This document shows, in pieces, positions 35,587 to 44,841 of a stretch of DNA of 44,841 nucleotides. This DNA is from Sphaerospermopsis kisseleviana NIES-73. Its GTDB lineage: Bacteria > Cyanobacteriota > Cyanobacteriia > Cyanobacteriales > Nostocaceae. A program made the translations under genes and the position numbers. The number at the start of each line of letters is the position of its first letter. Position 1 is the first letter of the stretch. The notes below the pieces were generated by a model. That model made no database searches. It saw only the letters and a list, made by a program, of their open reading frames with translations, and was not told the DNA's origin. The stretch is taken from positions 2,819,394-2,864,234 of the forward strand of contig NZ_AP018314.1 of assembly GCF_002368075.1 (NCBI RefSeq), written 5' to 3'.

Positions 35587-37875
35587 TTATCCACGATTTA
35601 ATAATTCAATCCAAGTAGCAATAGCGCGAAAATATGGTGCATTGTAAGGACTTTTTAAAGAAGTTCTAAAATCATCATTCTTTAATACTTCTCTGGGTAA
35701 TCTCGATAAAGTATAAGCTATTTTTGGAAGATGCAAATAATAGCGAGTTCCTAAAGCCTCCTCTGATTTTTTATTCTCTTTAAATTTTTCTAAAGCCTGT
35801 TCTTGAATTTGTGCAGTGATGAGTAGGTTACGCACAAAATTACGGGAATAATTCACCCCTATATTTTCCTGTTCTAATATCTGCACAAATGGCAGGATAC
35901 CTAAAAACTCTGGCTTGTTTTCTGAAGATAGATATTTCTTAATATCACTATCAAGATTATCATCATTTATATCTTTTATTCCCAGCCATTCATCCCATTT
36001 GAAAACTTGACCAAATAATCCTAAACTATCTCTACCATTTCCTTTAGCTGCATCTTCAGCATGACCAGAAGATTTAGCTGCTTGATAAAGAGGAAATTTG
36101 GGTGTATCAATGCTGATTCCACCTGATAGGGTAATGTTTGGATTATATCCTGTATAGGATCGAAAAGATTGATAAACATCAAAGGCAAAATTTACTACTT
36201 CATTCCATGCCCCACTAATAAATAAATCATCACCCCCTGCATATATAAATAGTATATTATATGGCTCATCTTTTGGCAATAATTGTTTGATATTTTCGGG
36301 AATATTTTTTGATCTTTGTTTTGCTAAACTATTGAGATAAACTTTAAAGAAATAACTCATTTGTCTGGAAAGTCCAGCTAATCTAGGTAATGTTTGATTT
36401 TGATCTAAACCTTTAGCAAATATTTGTCCTAATCTATCTACATCCATTCTTAAAGATGCAACTCTTTCGATTCCTTTAGCTTTTCCTGCCATTTCTTCAG
36501 CACGCATAAAGCCTAATTTACCTTGTTTTCCATAGTTACCTAATAACAAGGGATAAACATTTTTAAAATGCTTAAATTGATAATGTTCTAATGTCCAATC
36601 ATTGACTAATAGAACCATATCAGCAGTAGGATCTATTTGTTTCCAATTTTCAAATAGATGATAATAGATATTTCCAGGAAATGAAAGTGTATGTAATGTG
36701 TTAGCTATATCTTTTTGTTTTGATCTCACAATAGCATTAACTTTAAATAACTGACCTCCTAAATCAAACATACTGCGGCAAGTTCCACAAGCTAAAACTG
36801 AATCTGATTCATTGTCATTCAGTGGTTTTAGTTTGTCTGGTTCTACATCGTCACGATGACAAACGCGACACGGTTCATGACTGTAACGTGGTTTGATTAA
36901 ATCACTAATTTGATCACAAAATTTCTGAGATTTATGAACAGCTAAATTTTTAGTAGCTTTTGACCAATTTTCCGCAAATTTAGAAGCTTGAGAATTTTCC
37001 TGAGAACTTTTAGGTTCTGGTTTTAGATCAGATGTGGAAAAACATAAACAGTCTAAAGCTAGAAATACTTTCCCTTCAAATTCCTTTAACAACCATTCAT
37101 TAAATTGTTGACGTACTTCTTTAATCACACTTTTAACTTCTTTTTTCCCAGAAGCCAAAATATATAAATTACCACCACCTGCATAAATTACATTAGTCCG
37201 AGGAAGTTCTAATTTATCTAACAATTGTTGTACGACTTCTTCCGTAACTAACTCTAAATAAAAACTCCTCGCTCTTAATGATTTTAATGCCCCATCGGAA
37301 GATATGGTATAAATGAATTTTTGAATCCCTGATAAGTCACCAGCAATTAAAGTAATATTTTTAGATTCAGTATTATTGACTAAAGCTGCTGCAACTGCGG
37401 ACGTACTTTTAACCAAGTCTATTAAGGCTATATTTTCCTCCCCAAAACTAATAAATGAGCCAAATTTTTCCACAATTAAAGTTAACAAAGATAGATTTTG
37501 ATAATCTTCTTGTTCTAAACTATCTAAGGCTGTTTTGATATCTTTTTTTAAACTCTCTAAATCTGGTTTTTCTGTAACTGGATAGGGAATTTCAGGATCA
37601 CTATTATCAATAGATCGGGGTATCCAATAATGTTCTTTTGTCTGCTCTTTTTCAAGTTTCACATAATCAAATAGTAATCTTAAAACCTGTGGTTCTTCAT
37701 CTGTAGGCCAAGATAGAATTTTCTGAGCTTTTTCAATAGCTTCTTTGACAGCATCATCAATACTATCTGAAGCTGATAAAAATAACTTGTTGACAACATC
37801 AGACTTAACCCAGTTTGCCAAAACTGCGATCGCTTGTTGAAGAATCTGCAATGTGACTTGATAACTTTTCATCAT
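35587..37875 (-). CDS. cas10: Type III-A Cas10 (Csm1), cyclase motif intact, HD motif absent
   Basis: 762 residues, the large subunit of the Csm complex. Palm 1 begins near 178 (AGDLSGIQKFIYT), with YAGGGN at 231. A zinc ribbon has Cys336/Cys339 and Cys363/Cys366. Palm 2 carries YAGGDDLF with GGDD at 547-550, the active site for making cyclic oligoadenylates on target binding. The N-terminus, where Csm1 has HDxGK in its HD nuclease domain, reads AVLANWVKSD, and no HD pair appears in the first 150 residues, so single-strand DNA cleavage is probably lost. Operon neighbours are csx3 upstream (207 bases away) and csm2 downstream (almost overlapping). The start is the first of two ATGs (MMKSYQ). 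Confidence 0.94.
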   Translation of the reverse strand: MMKSYQVTLQILQQAIAVLANWVKSDVVNKLFLSASDSIDDAVKEAIEKAQKILSWPTDEEPQVLRLLFDYVKLEKEQTKEHYWIPRSIDNSDPEIPYPVTEKPDLESLKKDIKTALDSLEQEDYQNLSLLTLIVEKFGSFISFGEENIALIDLVKSTSAVAAALVNNTESKNITLIAGDLSGIQKFIYTISSDGALKSLRARSFYLELVTEEVVQQLLDKLELPRTNVIYAGGGNLYILASGKKEVKSVIKEVRQQFNEWLLKEFEGKVFLALDCLCFSTSDLKPEPKSSQENSQASKFAENWSKATKNLAVHKSQKFCDQISDLIKPRYSHEPCRVCHRDDVEPDKLKPLNDNESDSVLACGTCRSMFDLGGQLFKVNAIVRSKQKDIANTLHTLSFPGNIYYHLFENWKQIDPTADMVLLVNDWTLEHYQFKHFKNVYPLLLGNYGKQGKLGFMRAEEMAGKAKGIERVASLRMDVDRLGQIFAKGLDQNQTLPRLAGLSRQMSYFFKVYLNSLAKQRSKNIPENIKQLLPKDEPYNILFIYAGGDDLFISGAWNEVVNFAFDVYQSFRSYTGYNPNITLSGGISIDTPKFPLYQAAKSSGHAEDAAKGNGRDSLGLFGQVFKWDEWLGIKDINDDNLDSDIKKYLSSENKPEFLGILPFVQILEQENIGVNYSRNFVRNLLITAQIQEQALEKFKENKKSEEALGTRYYLHLPKIAYTLSRLPREVLKNDDFRTSLKSPYNAPYFRAIATWIELLNRG

Positions 37876-38082
37876 AAATACTTCTTATTACTACAACTGT
37901 AACTCACACCCCCAAACATCTCCGCCCCAAACATCCTCATCTCGCTGTCATCAGTAAATTCTACCTATAAGCTTATATGATTATCACTCAATATGATAAC
38001 TGAGAATATTACAATGGCTGTAAATAATTAATACAAACTGTAAATCATAGTATTTACATATAGTAACAATTGGGTAATGTAT
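37876..38082 (-). promoter_or_regulatory. Gap between csx3 and cas10 with a small inverted repeat
   Basis: The 207-base gap could hold a separate promoter for the csm operon. TTATCA (37982-37987) and TGATAA (37995-38000) form a six-base inverted repeat about 110 bases before cas10. No known operator matches. Confidence 0.3.
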
Positions 38083-38397
38083 TTAATCAATCAAATCTCC
38101 CAGCTTATAAGCGGGATTGTGAGTAATACAAATCACATACTTAGCCAGCTTTGGGTCATAAAAACCAATTGCACCATAAATATGTGCCAACTTATGCGCC
38201 AAAACAAAAGCCACAGGAATAGATACAGGTCCATTAATTTTCAATAATTGACCCCCTGCTAATTCTCCCGACTGCGCCATTTCCTCTAAGCGTGTCGCTG
38301 CATCCTTTACTATTTGGTTGTTTTGGGCAGGTTCGCCAAATTTAATCCGTAAAATTCCCGCTTGTAATTCAATGTTGTAAGTAGTCACGGTTTGCAT
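38083..38397 (-). CDS. csx3: Csx3 (Crn3), cyclic oligoadenylate ring nuclease
   Basis: 104 residues from ATG 38397; a TTG at 38403 is an alternative. The segments GELAGGQLLKINGPVSIPVA, FVLAHKLAHIYGA and YDPKLAKYVICITHNPAYKLGDLI match Csx3, a small protein that degrades cA4 with Mn2+ and so shuts off type III signalling. Candidate metal or catalytic residues are His68, His72, Asp81 and His93. Here it is stand-alone; in some cyanobacteria it is fused to an AAA ATPase. It lies first in the cas10 operon direction, which supports a role as off-switch for the CARF effector at the operon end. Confidence 0.88.
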   Translation of the reverse strand: MQTVTTYNIELQAGILRIKFGEPAQNNQIVKDAATRLEEMAQSGELAGGQLLKINGPVSIPVAFVLAHKLAHIYGAIGFYDPKLAKYVICITHNPAYKLGDLID

Positions 38398-38812
38398 CTC
38401 CAACCAATGACTACATCATACATGACTGTGGAAGTAGCCTATTCTAATGAATTTTATGTAAGAGTTAATGTAGGGACAATTCATGAATTATCCCTAGAAG
38501 GGTTTCAAAGCTTGTGTAGAGTTTGCTGAAAATGTAGTAATACAAACAAAAATGTTTTTACACTTAATATTATTTGTAAGCTGTAACTAGGGCTTTTAAG
38601 GCTCTATACGTTACATCAGATTTTCAATGATTATATTATAATGATTATATTATGATTTATGCAGGCAAGATGCCTGCACCACGGGAGTTTTAAGGTTATG
38701 TGTAGTGAAGATAAAACCATTAAACTATGGAATAATTGGAAGATCGGGACTGGGTAGTAATTGATAATTACCAATTACCAATTACCAATTACCAATCACC
38801 AAATTAAAACAA
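38398..38812. other. Intergenic repeats between csx3 and the PSRP-3 gene
   Basis: It holds a palindrome AATTCATGAATT (38479 on) like one at 44703, two copies of ATGATTATATTAT (38628-38653), a GCAGGCA / TGCCTGC hairpin (38660-38677) and ACCAATT heptamers (38767-38800). There is no gene. Confidence 0.65.
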
Positions 38813-39115
38813 TCAGGCGCTACCTGTAAAGGCAACTTCGGGAAACTTCAATTGTGCTTCTGCCATTGGGCGGTTTCTGCCTTCTTCTTGCCAGTAGTTG
38901 ATCACTTCTGTGGCTTTGTTTAGCAACTCAACGCGATCAACATCAGTAATCCAGTGTTTGGATTCTAACTCTTTTTTCAGTTCTTCCCACGCATCATTAC
39001 GAGGCCAGAAGAAGTATTTAGTTAAGGGGCTTGTGCCTTTACCAACAACCTGATCAACTGCTAAAGCTACGTTCTCATCTAACCAGAGAATTTTTAAGAT
39101 AAATTTTGTGGTCAA
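38813..39115 (-). CDS. Ribosomal protein PSRP-3 / Ycf65
   Basis: 100 residues. Plastid-specific ribosomal protein 3 (Ycf65, cS23) of the 30S subunit, found in cyanobacteria and plastids. The stretch [20 protein letters not shown] and then [19 protein letters not shown] is diagnostic, with [15 protein letters not shown] following. The start is a TTG at 39115, supported by GGAGGT five bases before it; no better ATG exists. It appears monocistronic. Confidence 0.92.
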   Translation of the reverse strand: MTTKFILKILWLDENVALAVDQVVGKGTSPLTKYFFWPRNDAWEELKKELESKHWITDVDRVELLNKATEVINYWQEEGRNRPMAEAQLKFPEVAFTGSA

Positions 39116-39254
39116 TCGTACCTCCGGGACAAATCCGGCTATAACTTACTAATGTTTGCGACCACTTATTATAACTCAATATCTGTCCCATTGACCAATG
39201 AGTTTAAAATGAGTTTAAAAGTCAGCTTGATCTCCCGACTCCTGCCTCCTGTAA

Positions 39255-40637
39255 TCACAAAATTTGTAAAACTACCATAGTCATATCATCAGTATTTTGC
39301 CGTTCAGAACCGATAAAATTCTGAACCTTATCAAACAAATAATCAACAATTTCCTGGGGTCCATTGCAATAACGACAAGCAGCATTAAACGAAGTCACAA
39401 AATTATCTTCATCAAAGCGATCGCCACCAGCCGCCGCCGCATCCGTTAAACCATCTGTATAATAAATAACTGTATCCCCTGGTTCTAATTGTGCTTCCCC
39501 ATTCTCATATTGACTATTTGCATCCAAACCAATCAACATCCCCATAGTATCCAATCTCGTCACTGTTTTAGTAGCAGCGTGCCACCACAAAGGCGGATTA
39601 TGTGCTGCATTACTATAAGATAACAATCTTGTACGGGGATTATATTCTGAATAAAACAAAGTGACAAACCGGTGGGAATTTTCCAAATCGGCATACATAA
39701 CACGATTCAAATTTTGCAAAATTCCCGCCGCAGAATTACCATGTAATACTTCACCTCTGAGCATTCCTCGCAACATGGTCATAATTAAACCAGCAGGAAC
39801 ACCTTTACCCATCACATCCCCAATTACCAAAGCCCAACGGGCATCTTCTTTACTGCTATTAAGATTAGATTTAAACTGATTATGATTTGTGGGAATAAAA
39901 TCATAATAATCTCCACCCACACGATTAGCCGGTTTACAACGTGCAGCCAAAACAGCACCAGGAACATTAGGACATTGACGCGGTAAAAGTCGGCGTTGAA
40001 TCTCAGCACCAATTTCTAATTCTTGATCTAATCGTTCTTTTTTCCTCAATTCTACTGCTAGTTCATCGTTGTCAATAGCTACCGCTGTTTGATCTGCAAC
40101 TAACCTTACTAACTTTTGTCTAGTTTCTGTCCAACTATATTCTGGATCACGGCTTAAAACATAAAGCCATCCCCTTTCTGTATGTTTAACTATAATTGCT
40201 GTACCAAAAATCTGCACATCTGGTCCTAAATATTGATGCATCTGAGCATCTAAAATTCCTGTGGTTGTCAGTGGTACAGAATTAGGTAACAGTGTAATTT
40301 GACTTGTAGCATTTTCTAGGGCTTTGCGGATAATTTTCCGTTGTTGACTATCCTGCCAATGTAGCTGCTCTAACCTAATTTGACCATTTGGTTTATAGAG
40401 AAATAGGGCGCTACCTTCAGCATCGGTAACTCTGGTGGCCATGAGAGGAATCAGTTCCAAAAACTGATTCAAATTATTGAAACTTCTGAGAGCAAATCCT
40501 AAAGAACTCAGCAAATCTTGAATTTTGTTCTGTTCCCGATGCAGTCTAGCCACAAGTTCTTTCAGTGCCACAACTGGAGTGACATCTGTGGTGGCACTAC
40601 TATTAATTTCGGTGGAGTGAGAAGGAACTTGAGACAC
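39255..40637 (-). CDS. GAF-domain PP2C (RsbU/SpoIIE-type) serine/threonine phosphatase
   Basis: 460 residues. A short coiled N-terminus is followed by a GAF domain (about 50-195) and a linker helix (ELRKKERLDQELEIGAEIQRRLLPRQCP), the typical hinge before an RsbU-type PP2C domain (about 220-460). Metal-binding aspartates are in GGDYYDFI, IGDVMGKG, YYTDGLTDA and NTDDMTMV. It probably dephosphorylates an anti-sigma antagonist or a similar partner in response to a signal bound by GAF; no partner gene is nearby. The start is a GTG at 40637. Confidence 0.88.
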   Translation of the reverse strand: MSQVPSHSTEINSSATTDVTPVVALKELVARLHREQNKIQDLLSSLGFALRSFNNLNQFLELIPLMATRVTDAEGSALFLYKPNGQIRLEQLHWQDSQQRKIIRKALENATSQITLLPNSVPLTTTGILDAQMHQYLGPDVQIFGTAIIVKHTERGWLYVLSRDPEYSWTETRQKLVRLVADQTAVAIDNDELAVELRKKERLDQELEIGAEIQRRLLPRQCPNVPGAVLAARCKPANRVGGDYYDFIPTNHNQFKSNLNSSKEDARWALVIGDVMGKGVPAGLIMTMLRGMLRGEVLHGNSAAGILQNLNRVMYADLENSHRFVTLFYSEYNPRTRLLSYSNAAHNPPLWWHAATKTVTRLDTMGMLIGLDANSQYENGEAQLEPGDTVIYYTDGLTDAAAAGGDRFDEDNFVTSFNAACRYCNGPQEIVDYLFDKVQNFIGSERQNTDDMTMVVLQIL

Positions 40638-41728
40638 AGGTAAATATACTATTGCATTTAATATTAACAGATGGCAGATTTATGATTTATGAGCAATTTT
40701 TTATTTAGTGTTGCTCAATCATATTCGACAAGATTAGTCATTTTAGCAAGAGGAGAAAAATTGAGGATGTAATTTTGAACAGTATTGCATTTGCTGGTTT
40801 TATTGTTTGCCATTTATCAGGAGTTTCCGGTCATTGTATTTTTAGTTAAACCCTGTCTAGTATAAAGCAGTAATTTTGATAATGCTACAGACGGCTTATA
40901 ATTTTTTCATGCCTTAATTAGTAATTCATATATCTGGGGAAATAAAACTTTCTTTTAATCAGAGTCGTTGCTTACACCTACAGAGTAAGTCTGGAGATTT
41001 TTCGATGAATGGATTTGAGACTGGCTTGTTAAACCGGGTGTTCCTACTGGAGTGAGACAAAAAATATTTCTCATCCTACCTGTAAACCCCAAAATACAAG
41101 TAACAAATTGTAAACATTTAACTGGTATATCATAAATTTCCTGAATATTTACTCAGATATAAATTTTCTATATTCAGTTTATTAGCTGATTAGCTATGAA
41201 ATTTTGAATGGCTAAATATGTAATTTAGCTCAAGACAAAATATCTAGAATCTATAGGAAATATAACCTAGACTCAGGATACTCTGGATTCTTTCAACCAA
41301 AACCTATATCGAGTGTTTTAGTTAAACCATGATAATTTACATCTGTAAATGGTTAAGAGAGAGTATTTGTATGTAATTTTGCCAGTAGAACCTGATAACT
41401 AAGTTAGGAGTCATTAGCTACTTTGTTTACACTCATCCACTTGTGTATGAATACCTTTTACAGTCATCAATGAACCTTGTGCTGTATTAGATGGATCATT
41501 GGGCAGTGATAAAAATAGCTTTAGTGTGAAATTCTACCAGAAGTTGGTCATTTTTTGTCAAAAAAAAAGAATTATTTTAATTTATAGGAGTCAGGAGTCA
41601 GGAGTCAGGAGGCAGAAGGCAGAAGGCAGAAGAATTTTAGATTTTAGATTTTAGATTTTAGATTTGATTCATGAAATACAATCCAAAATCCAAAATCCAA
41701 AATCCAAAATTGTATCACCAATCACCAA
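40638..41728. other. Long region without a recognised gene
   Basis: About 1.1 kb of AT-rich sequence. Heptamers GGAGTCA (41587-41612), AGAAGGC (41612-41633), ATTTTAG (41636-41664) and AAAATCC (41684-41708) fill the ftsY side. A 16-codon frame at 41005-41055 has GGAG upstream but no known relative. I see no tRNA or clear RNA gene. It may include the promoter of the phosphatase gene at its left edge. Confidence 0.6.
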
Positions 41729-43399
41729 TCACCCATTTAAAAGTGCTTCGACAAATTCATAACTAGAGAATGGACGTAAATCTTCAATTCCTTCTCCAGC
41801 ACCAATAAAGCGAATAGGTAAGCCTAACTGTTGTACAACTGCTAAAGCTACTCCTCCTTTAGCTGTACCATCTAGCTTGGTTAAGACAACGCCGCTGAGT
41901 TGGGCAGCTTGGGAAAATACTTCAGCTTGTCGCAGTCCGTTTTGTCCCAAGGTAGAATCTAAAACTAAGAGAGATTCCACATGGGCATTTGGGGCTTTTT
42001 TGTCAATAATTCGACGAATTTTACTTAATTCGTCCATTAAGTTTTTCTTGTTTTGCAGTCTGCCAGCGGTATCTACTAATAATAATTCCGTGCCTCGTGA
42101 TTGGGCGGCGGTGATCGCATCAAATACCACGGCGGCTGGATCTGTATTCTTCCCAGGATTAGCTATCACTTCTACTCCGCTTCTTGTTCCCCAAACTTTC
42201 ACTTGTTCTACAGCAGCAGCCCGGAAAGTGTCAGCAGCACCAATTAAGCAGTTATAGCCAGATTTTTGGGCTAAATGGGCGATTTTACCGATTGTTGTAG
42301 TTTTACCAGCACCGTTAACTCCTGTAATTAACCAAATGGTTAAGTTATCTTTTTCTGGGGCAAAGCTGGATCTGGGTGCTGCTGCAATTGGTGCATCTAG
42401 CATATCCCGGAGGATTTGTTTCAGGTAGGCGATCGCCTGTTCTGGTGGGGTGACTTCATCCCGCAATTTTTGCTGTAAAGCATCAATAATAAAATCTGTG
42501 GCTTCTACACCCACATCAGCTTGTAAAAGTAATGCCTCAATTTCAGTTACAGCAGCTTGATTTAATGGTCCTTGTCCAACAATGGCTTTGAGTTGGTTAA
42601 GGATATTGCGCCGAGTTTTATCTAAACCTTGGCGTAATTTTTTCAACCAGGTAATTTCTTCTATAGAAATATCTTCGGCCTTTCTACCTTGTGCTGCTAA
42701 AACTTCTGCTGACCATACAAACCCATCATCAAATTCTATAACGGGAATTTCTGCTGCTGTTTCTGGTGTGGTTGAAGTTGATGTTGAAGTTGGTGTTGAA
42801 GTTGGTGTTATTTCCGGTTGTGCAACTTCAACCGCACTGGCTATCAATCTTTCCTGTTTGGCTTGCCTTTCTGCTGCTGCCCGTTCTAAAAACGATAAAG
42901 TTGCTGGTTGTTGATCACTAACTGGAGTTTCTGGGCTAGTAACTTCTAATTCTTTAGTATCAGATATTGCTTCTACTGGTGTTGGTACAGTTACTTCTTC
43001 TGCTGGCGCTGCTGCGGTTTCTTCAGTAACAGCAGTTGTTTCTATTGGAGTTGGTGTAACTGTTTCCTTTACAGATGTTTCTGCTTTTTCTTCAGTAACA
43101 TCTTCAGTAACAGCAGTTGTTTCTGCTGGGGTTGGTGTAACTGCTTCTTCTACAACAACTGTTTCTGCTTTTTCTTCAATAACAGATGCCTCTGCTGGTG
43201 CAGTTTCTTGGGGCTGAGATTGTTGTTTTTGCTGAATATTTTTATAAGCAGCTTTAGCATAAGCCAATAGGTCCGCAGTATCAGGTGTAGTTTCTGCGGC
43301 TGGTTCTGGCTGTGCTTCTTGTGTAGGCTGAGTTTCCCCCTGTGGTTGTGTTTGAGGGGGTTGAGAAGAATCGTTACGGCGGAACCAATTAAAAACCAT
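41729..43399 (-). CDS. ftsY: Signal recognition particle receptor FtsY
   Basis: 556 residues, the SRP receptor GTPase for membrane protein insertion. Residues 1-10 (MVFNWFRRND) are the usual start. The acidic A domain (about 15-245) is low in complexity, rich in Glu, Thr, Pro and Ala, and carries repeats such as VTPTPAETTAVTE / VTPTPIETTAVTE. The NG domain follows: G1 GVNGAGKTTT at about 360-369, AADTFRAAAVEQ, DTAGR and TKLDGTAKGG. All motifs are intact. nusB is upstream on the same strand, 477 bases away through repeats. Confidence 0.97.
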   Translation of the reverse strand: MVFNWFRRNDSSQPPQTQPQGETQPTQEAQPEPAAETTPDTADLLAYAKAAYKNIQQKQQSQPQETAPAEASVIEEKAETVVVEEAVTPTPAETTAVTEDVTEEKAETSVKETVTPTPIETTAVTEETAAAPAEEVTVPTPVEAISDTKELEVTSPETPVSDQQPATLSFLERAAAERQAKQERLIASAVEVAQPEITPTSTPTSTSTSTTPETAAEIPVIEFDDGFVWSAEVLAAQGRKAEDISIEEITWLKKLRQGLDKTRRNILNQLKAIVGQGPLNQAAVTEIEALLLQADVGVEATDFIIDALQQKLRDEVTPPEQAIAYLKQILRDMLDAPIAAAPRSSFAPEKDNLTIWLITGVNGAGKTTTIGKIAHLAQKSGYNCLIGAADTFRAAAVEQVKVWGTRSGVEVIANPGKNTDPAAVVFDAITAAQSRGTELLLVDTAGRLQNKKNLMDELSKIRRIIDKKAPNAHVESLLVLDSTLGQNGLRQAEVFSQAAQLSGVVLTKLDGTAKGGVALAVVQQLGLPIRFIGAGEGIEDLRPFSSYEFVEALLNG

Positions 43400-43876
<477 letters not shown>

Positions 43877-44518
43877 CTATGCTATTTGTTTCTGCTCTGT
43901 GACACGACGGAGAACACCATTAATAAAGCGATGTCCGTCATCTCCACTGTAGCGTTTAGCTAATTCTACGGCTTCGTTGATAGCAATACTGGCGGGAACT
44001 GCCATAAAGTTCATTTCGGCTACAGCAATTTGTAGGATATCCCGATCTATTTGGGCTAGTCGTGTTACTTGCCAATCTACTAAAGCTCCAGAAATTATTT
44101 GATCAATAACGTTGCGGTTTTCATCAACGGTGATCACTATTTCTTTAGCATAATTGCGAACTTCCTTATCTTGATTGGCTAACTGAATCAATTCTGGAAA
44201 ATCAACGGCTGTACCCAATTGGTTGATAGCTGTTTGGGTACAAGTGATCGCTTCTTGCAGCATGGTTCTAGCTGTATTCAAGTCAGAAGCCCGCGTTTGA
44301 CTGGTTAAAAGGCGATCATTACTGCGTTGCAGTTCTGCGGCTGCACTATTCAGGGTGTCTTGCACTTCTGTAGTCAGGGTGCGGACTGCACCCAAAACTA
44401 ATTTGGCTACCAGTTGTTCATCTGGCAGTTTCTCTAATTTTTTGGGGTTGACTGGCAGCTGGCTGAGGCTTAACAATGCCAGTTCTCTGGCTATTTGCTG
44501 GGGTTTACGACGTTGCAT
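43877..44518 (-). CDS. nusB: Transcription antitermination factor NusB
   Basis: 213 residues, RNA-binding antitermination factor of rRNA operons. The N-terminus [20 protein letters not shown] carries the arginine-rich RNA-binding part, and the C-terminal half has [33 protein letters not shown] and FINGVLRRV, the core of NusB. It is longer than Escherichia coli NusB (about 140) because of a helical insert in the middle (about 60-125), as usual in cyanobacteria. It precedes ftsY on the same strand. Confidence 0.95.
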   Translation of the reverse strand: MQRRKPQQIARELALLSLSQLPVNPKKLEKLPDEQLVAKLVLGAVRTLTTEVQDTLNSAAAELQRSNDRLLTSQTRASDLNTARTMLQEAITCTQTAINQLGTAVDFPELIQLANQDKEVRNYAKEIVITVDENRNVIDQIISGALVDWQVTRLAQIDRDILQIAVAEMNFMAVPASIAINEAVELAKRYSGDDGHRFINGVLRRVTEQKQIA

Positions 44519-44841
44519 AATGCTGGTTCTGGTTAGGGAAGAAGTAATGAAGTTGAAGTAAATGGGGTAAACTTATTAATATATCAAGTTTGACATATTT
44601 TAACAATTAGATTATCTGTTGGTAATTGGTAATTGGTAATTGGTAATGGGTATTAGGACTTACGCAAGATGTGACTGAAAACCTTATTCTTGCGTAGGGG
44701 TAATTCATGAATTACCCTCAATACTTGAAAAAGTGTGCATTTTTTTGGATTTTGAGAGATCGTAAAGAAATTTTCCAACCTCCTCCTGACTCCTGTACGG
44801 GCGTTCGCGAAGCGTGCTGGAAGCATCAGCATTCGGACGAT
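44519..44841. repeat. Repeats at the right end of the window
   Basis: It holds TGGTAAT heptamers (44621-44649), a palindromic stretch with GACTTACGCAAGA and TCTTGCGTAGG arms (44657-44698), AATTCATGAATT (44703), the inverted copy (44722-44783) of the repeat at 43501-43562, and from 44797 the truncated start of a repeat that matches, inverted, 19970-20007. There is no gene apart from the nusB upstream region. Confidence 0.75.

Noticed and set aside
41005-41055. 16-codon frame with GGAG upstream
   Set aside because: It is too short to judge, no relative is known to me, and one such frame is expected by chance in 1.1 kb.

Overview
The window looks like chromosomal DNA of a filamentous, probably heterocyst-forming cyanobacterium of the Nostocales (Anabaena/Dolichospermum/Nostoc type). 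The evidence is AT-rich DNA with frequent HIP1 octamers (GCGATCGC), many tandem heptamer repeats between genes, and cyanobacterial genes: cmpABCD, sbtA-sbtB, a Ycf65/PSRP-3 ribosomal protein, a PAP/fibrillin protein, BchE and a pheophorbide-oxygenase-like Rieske protein. The species cannot be fixed from the sequence alone.

Layout. 0-3.2 kb: amino-acid ABC transporter genes natG, natH and bgtA. 3.2-5.0 kb: a repeat with an inverted loop, then a serine-recombinase-family gene with a degenerate active site. 5.6-13.5 kb: a carbon-concentrating region with the BCT1 bicarbonate transporter cmpABCD, then the Na+/HCO3- symporter sbtA and its PII-like partner sbtB. 14-18 kb: an ExoD-family gene, a possible small-RNA region, and a manganese ABC transporter with mntA-mntB divergent from mntC. 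18.4-22.5 kb: a membrane GTPase, a fibrillin and a Rieske oxygenase. 22.6-38.4 kb: a CRISPR type III region. 38.8-44.5 kb: housekeeping genes (PSRP-3, a GAF/PP2C phosphatase, ftsY, nusB).

CRISPR region. A Cas6 with a C-terminal helix-turn-helix extension is divergent from a leader and a 40-repeat, 39-spacer array. After bchE comes a minus-strand operon csx3 - cas10 - csm2 - csm3 - csm4 - csm5 - cas6 - CARF effector. Cas10 keeps the GGDD cyclase motif but has no HD nuclease motif. The last gene is a CARF protein with a RelE-like C-terminus, and the first is the ring nuclease Csx3. I infer a III-A (Csm) system that acts mainly through cyclic oligoadenylate: Cas10 makes the signal, the CARF-RelE protein would cut mRNA or block translation, and Csx3 would remove the signal. 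No cas1 or cas2 lies in the window.

Other structure. Heptamer repeats supply the stop codons of at least five genes and sit directly before two start codons. Two copies of one hairpin repeat carry the loop in opposite orientations. One spacer resembles a Rho-independent terminator, and one spacer is present twice. A small MITE-like element lies just past the terminal CRISPR repeat.
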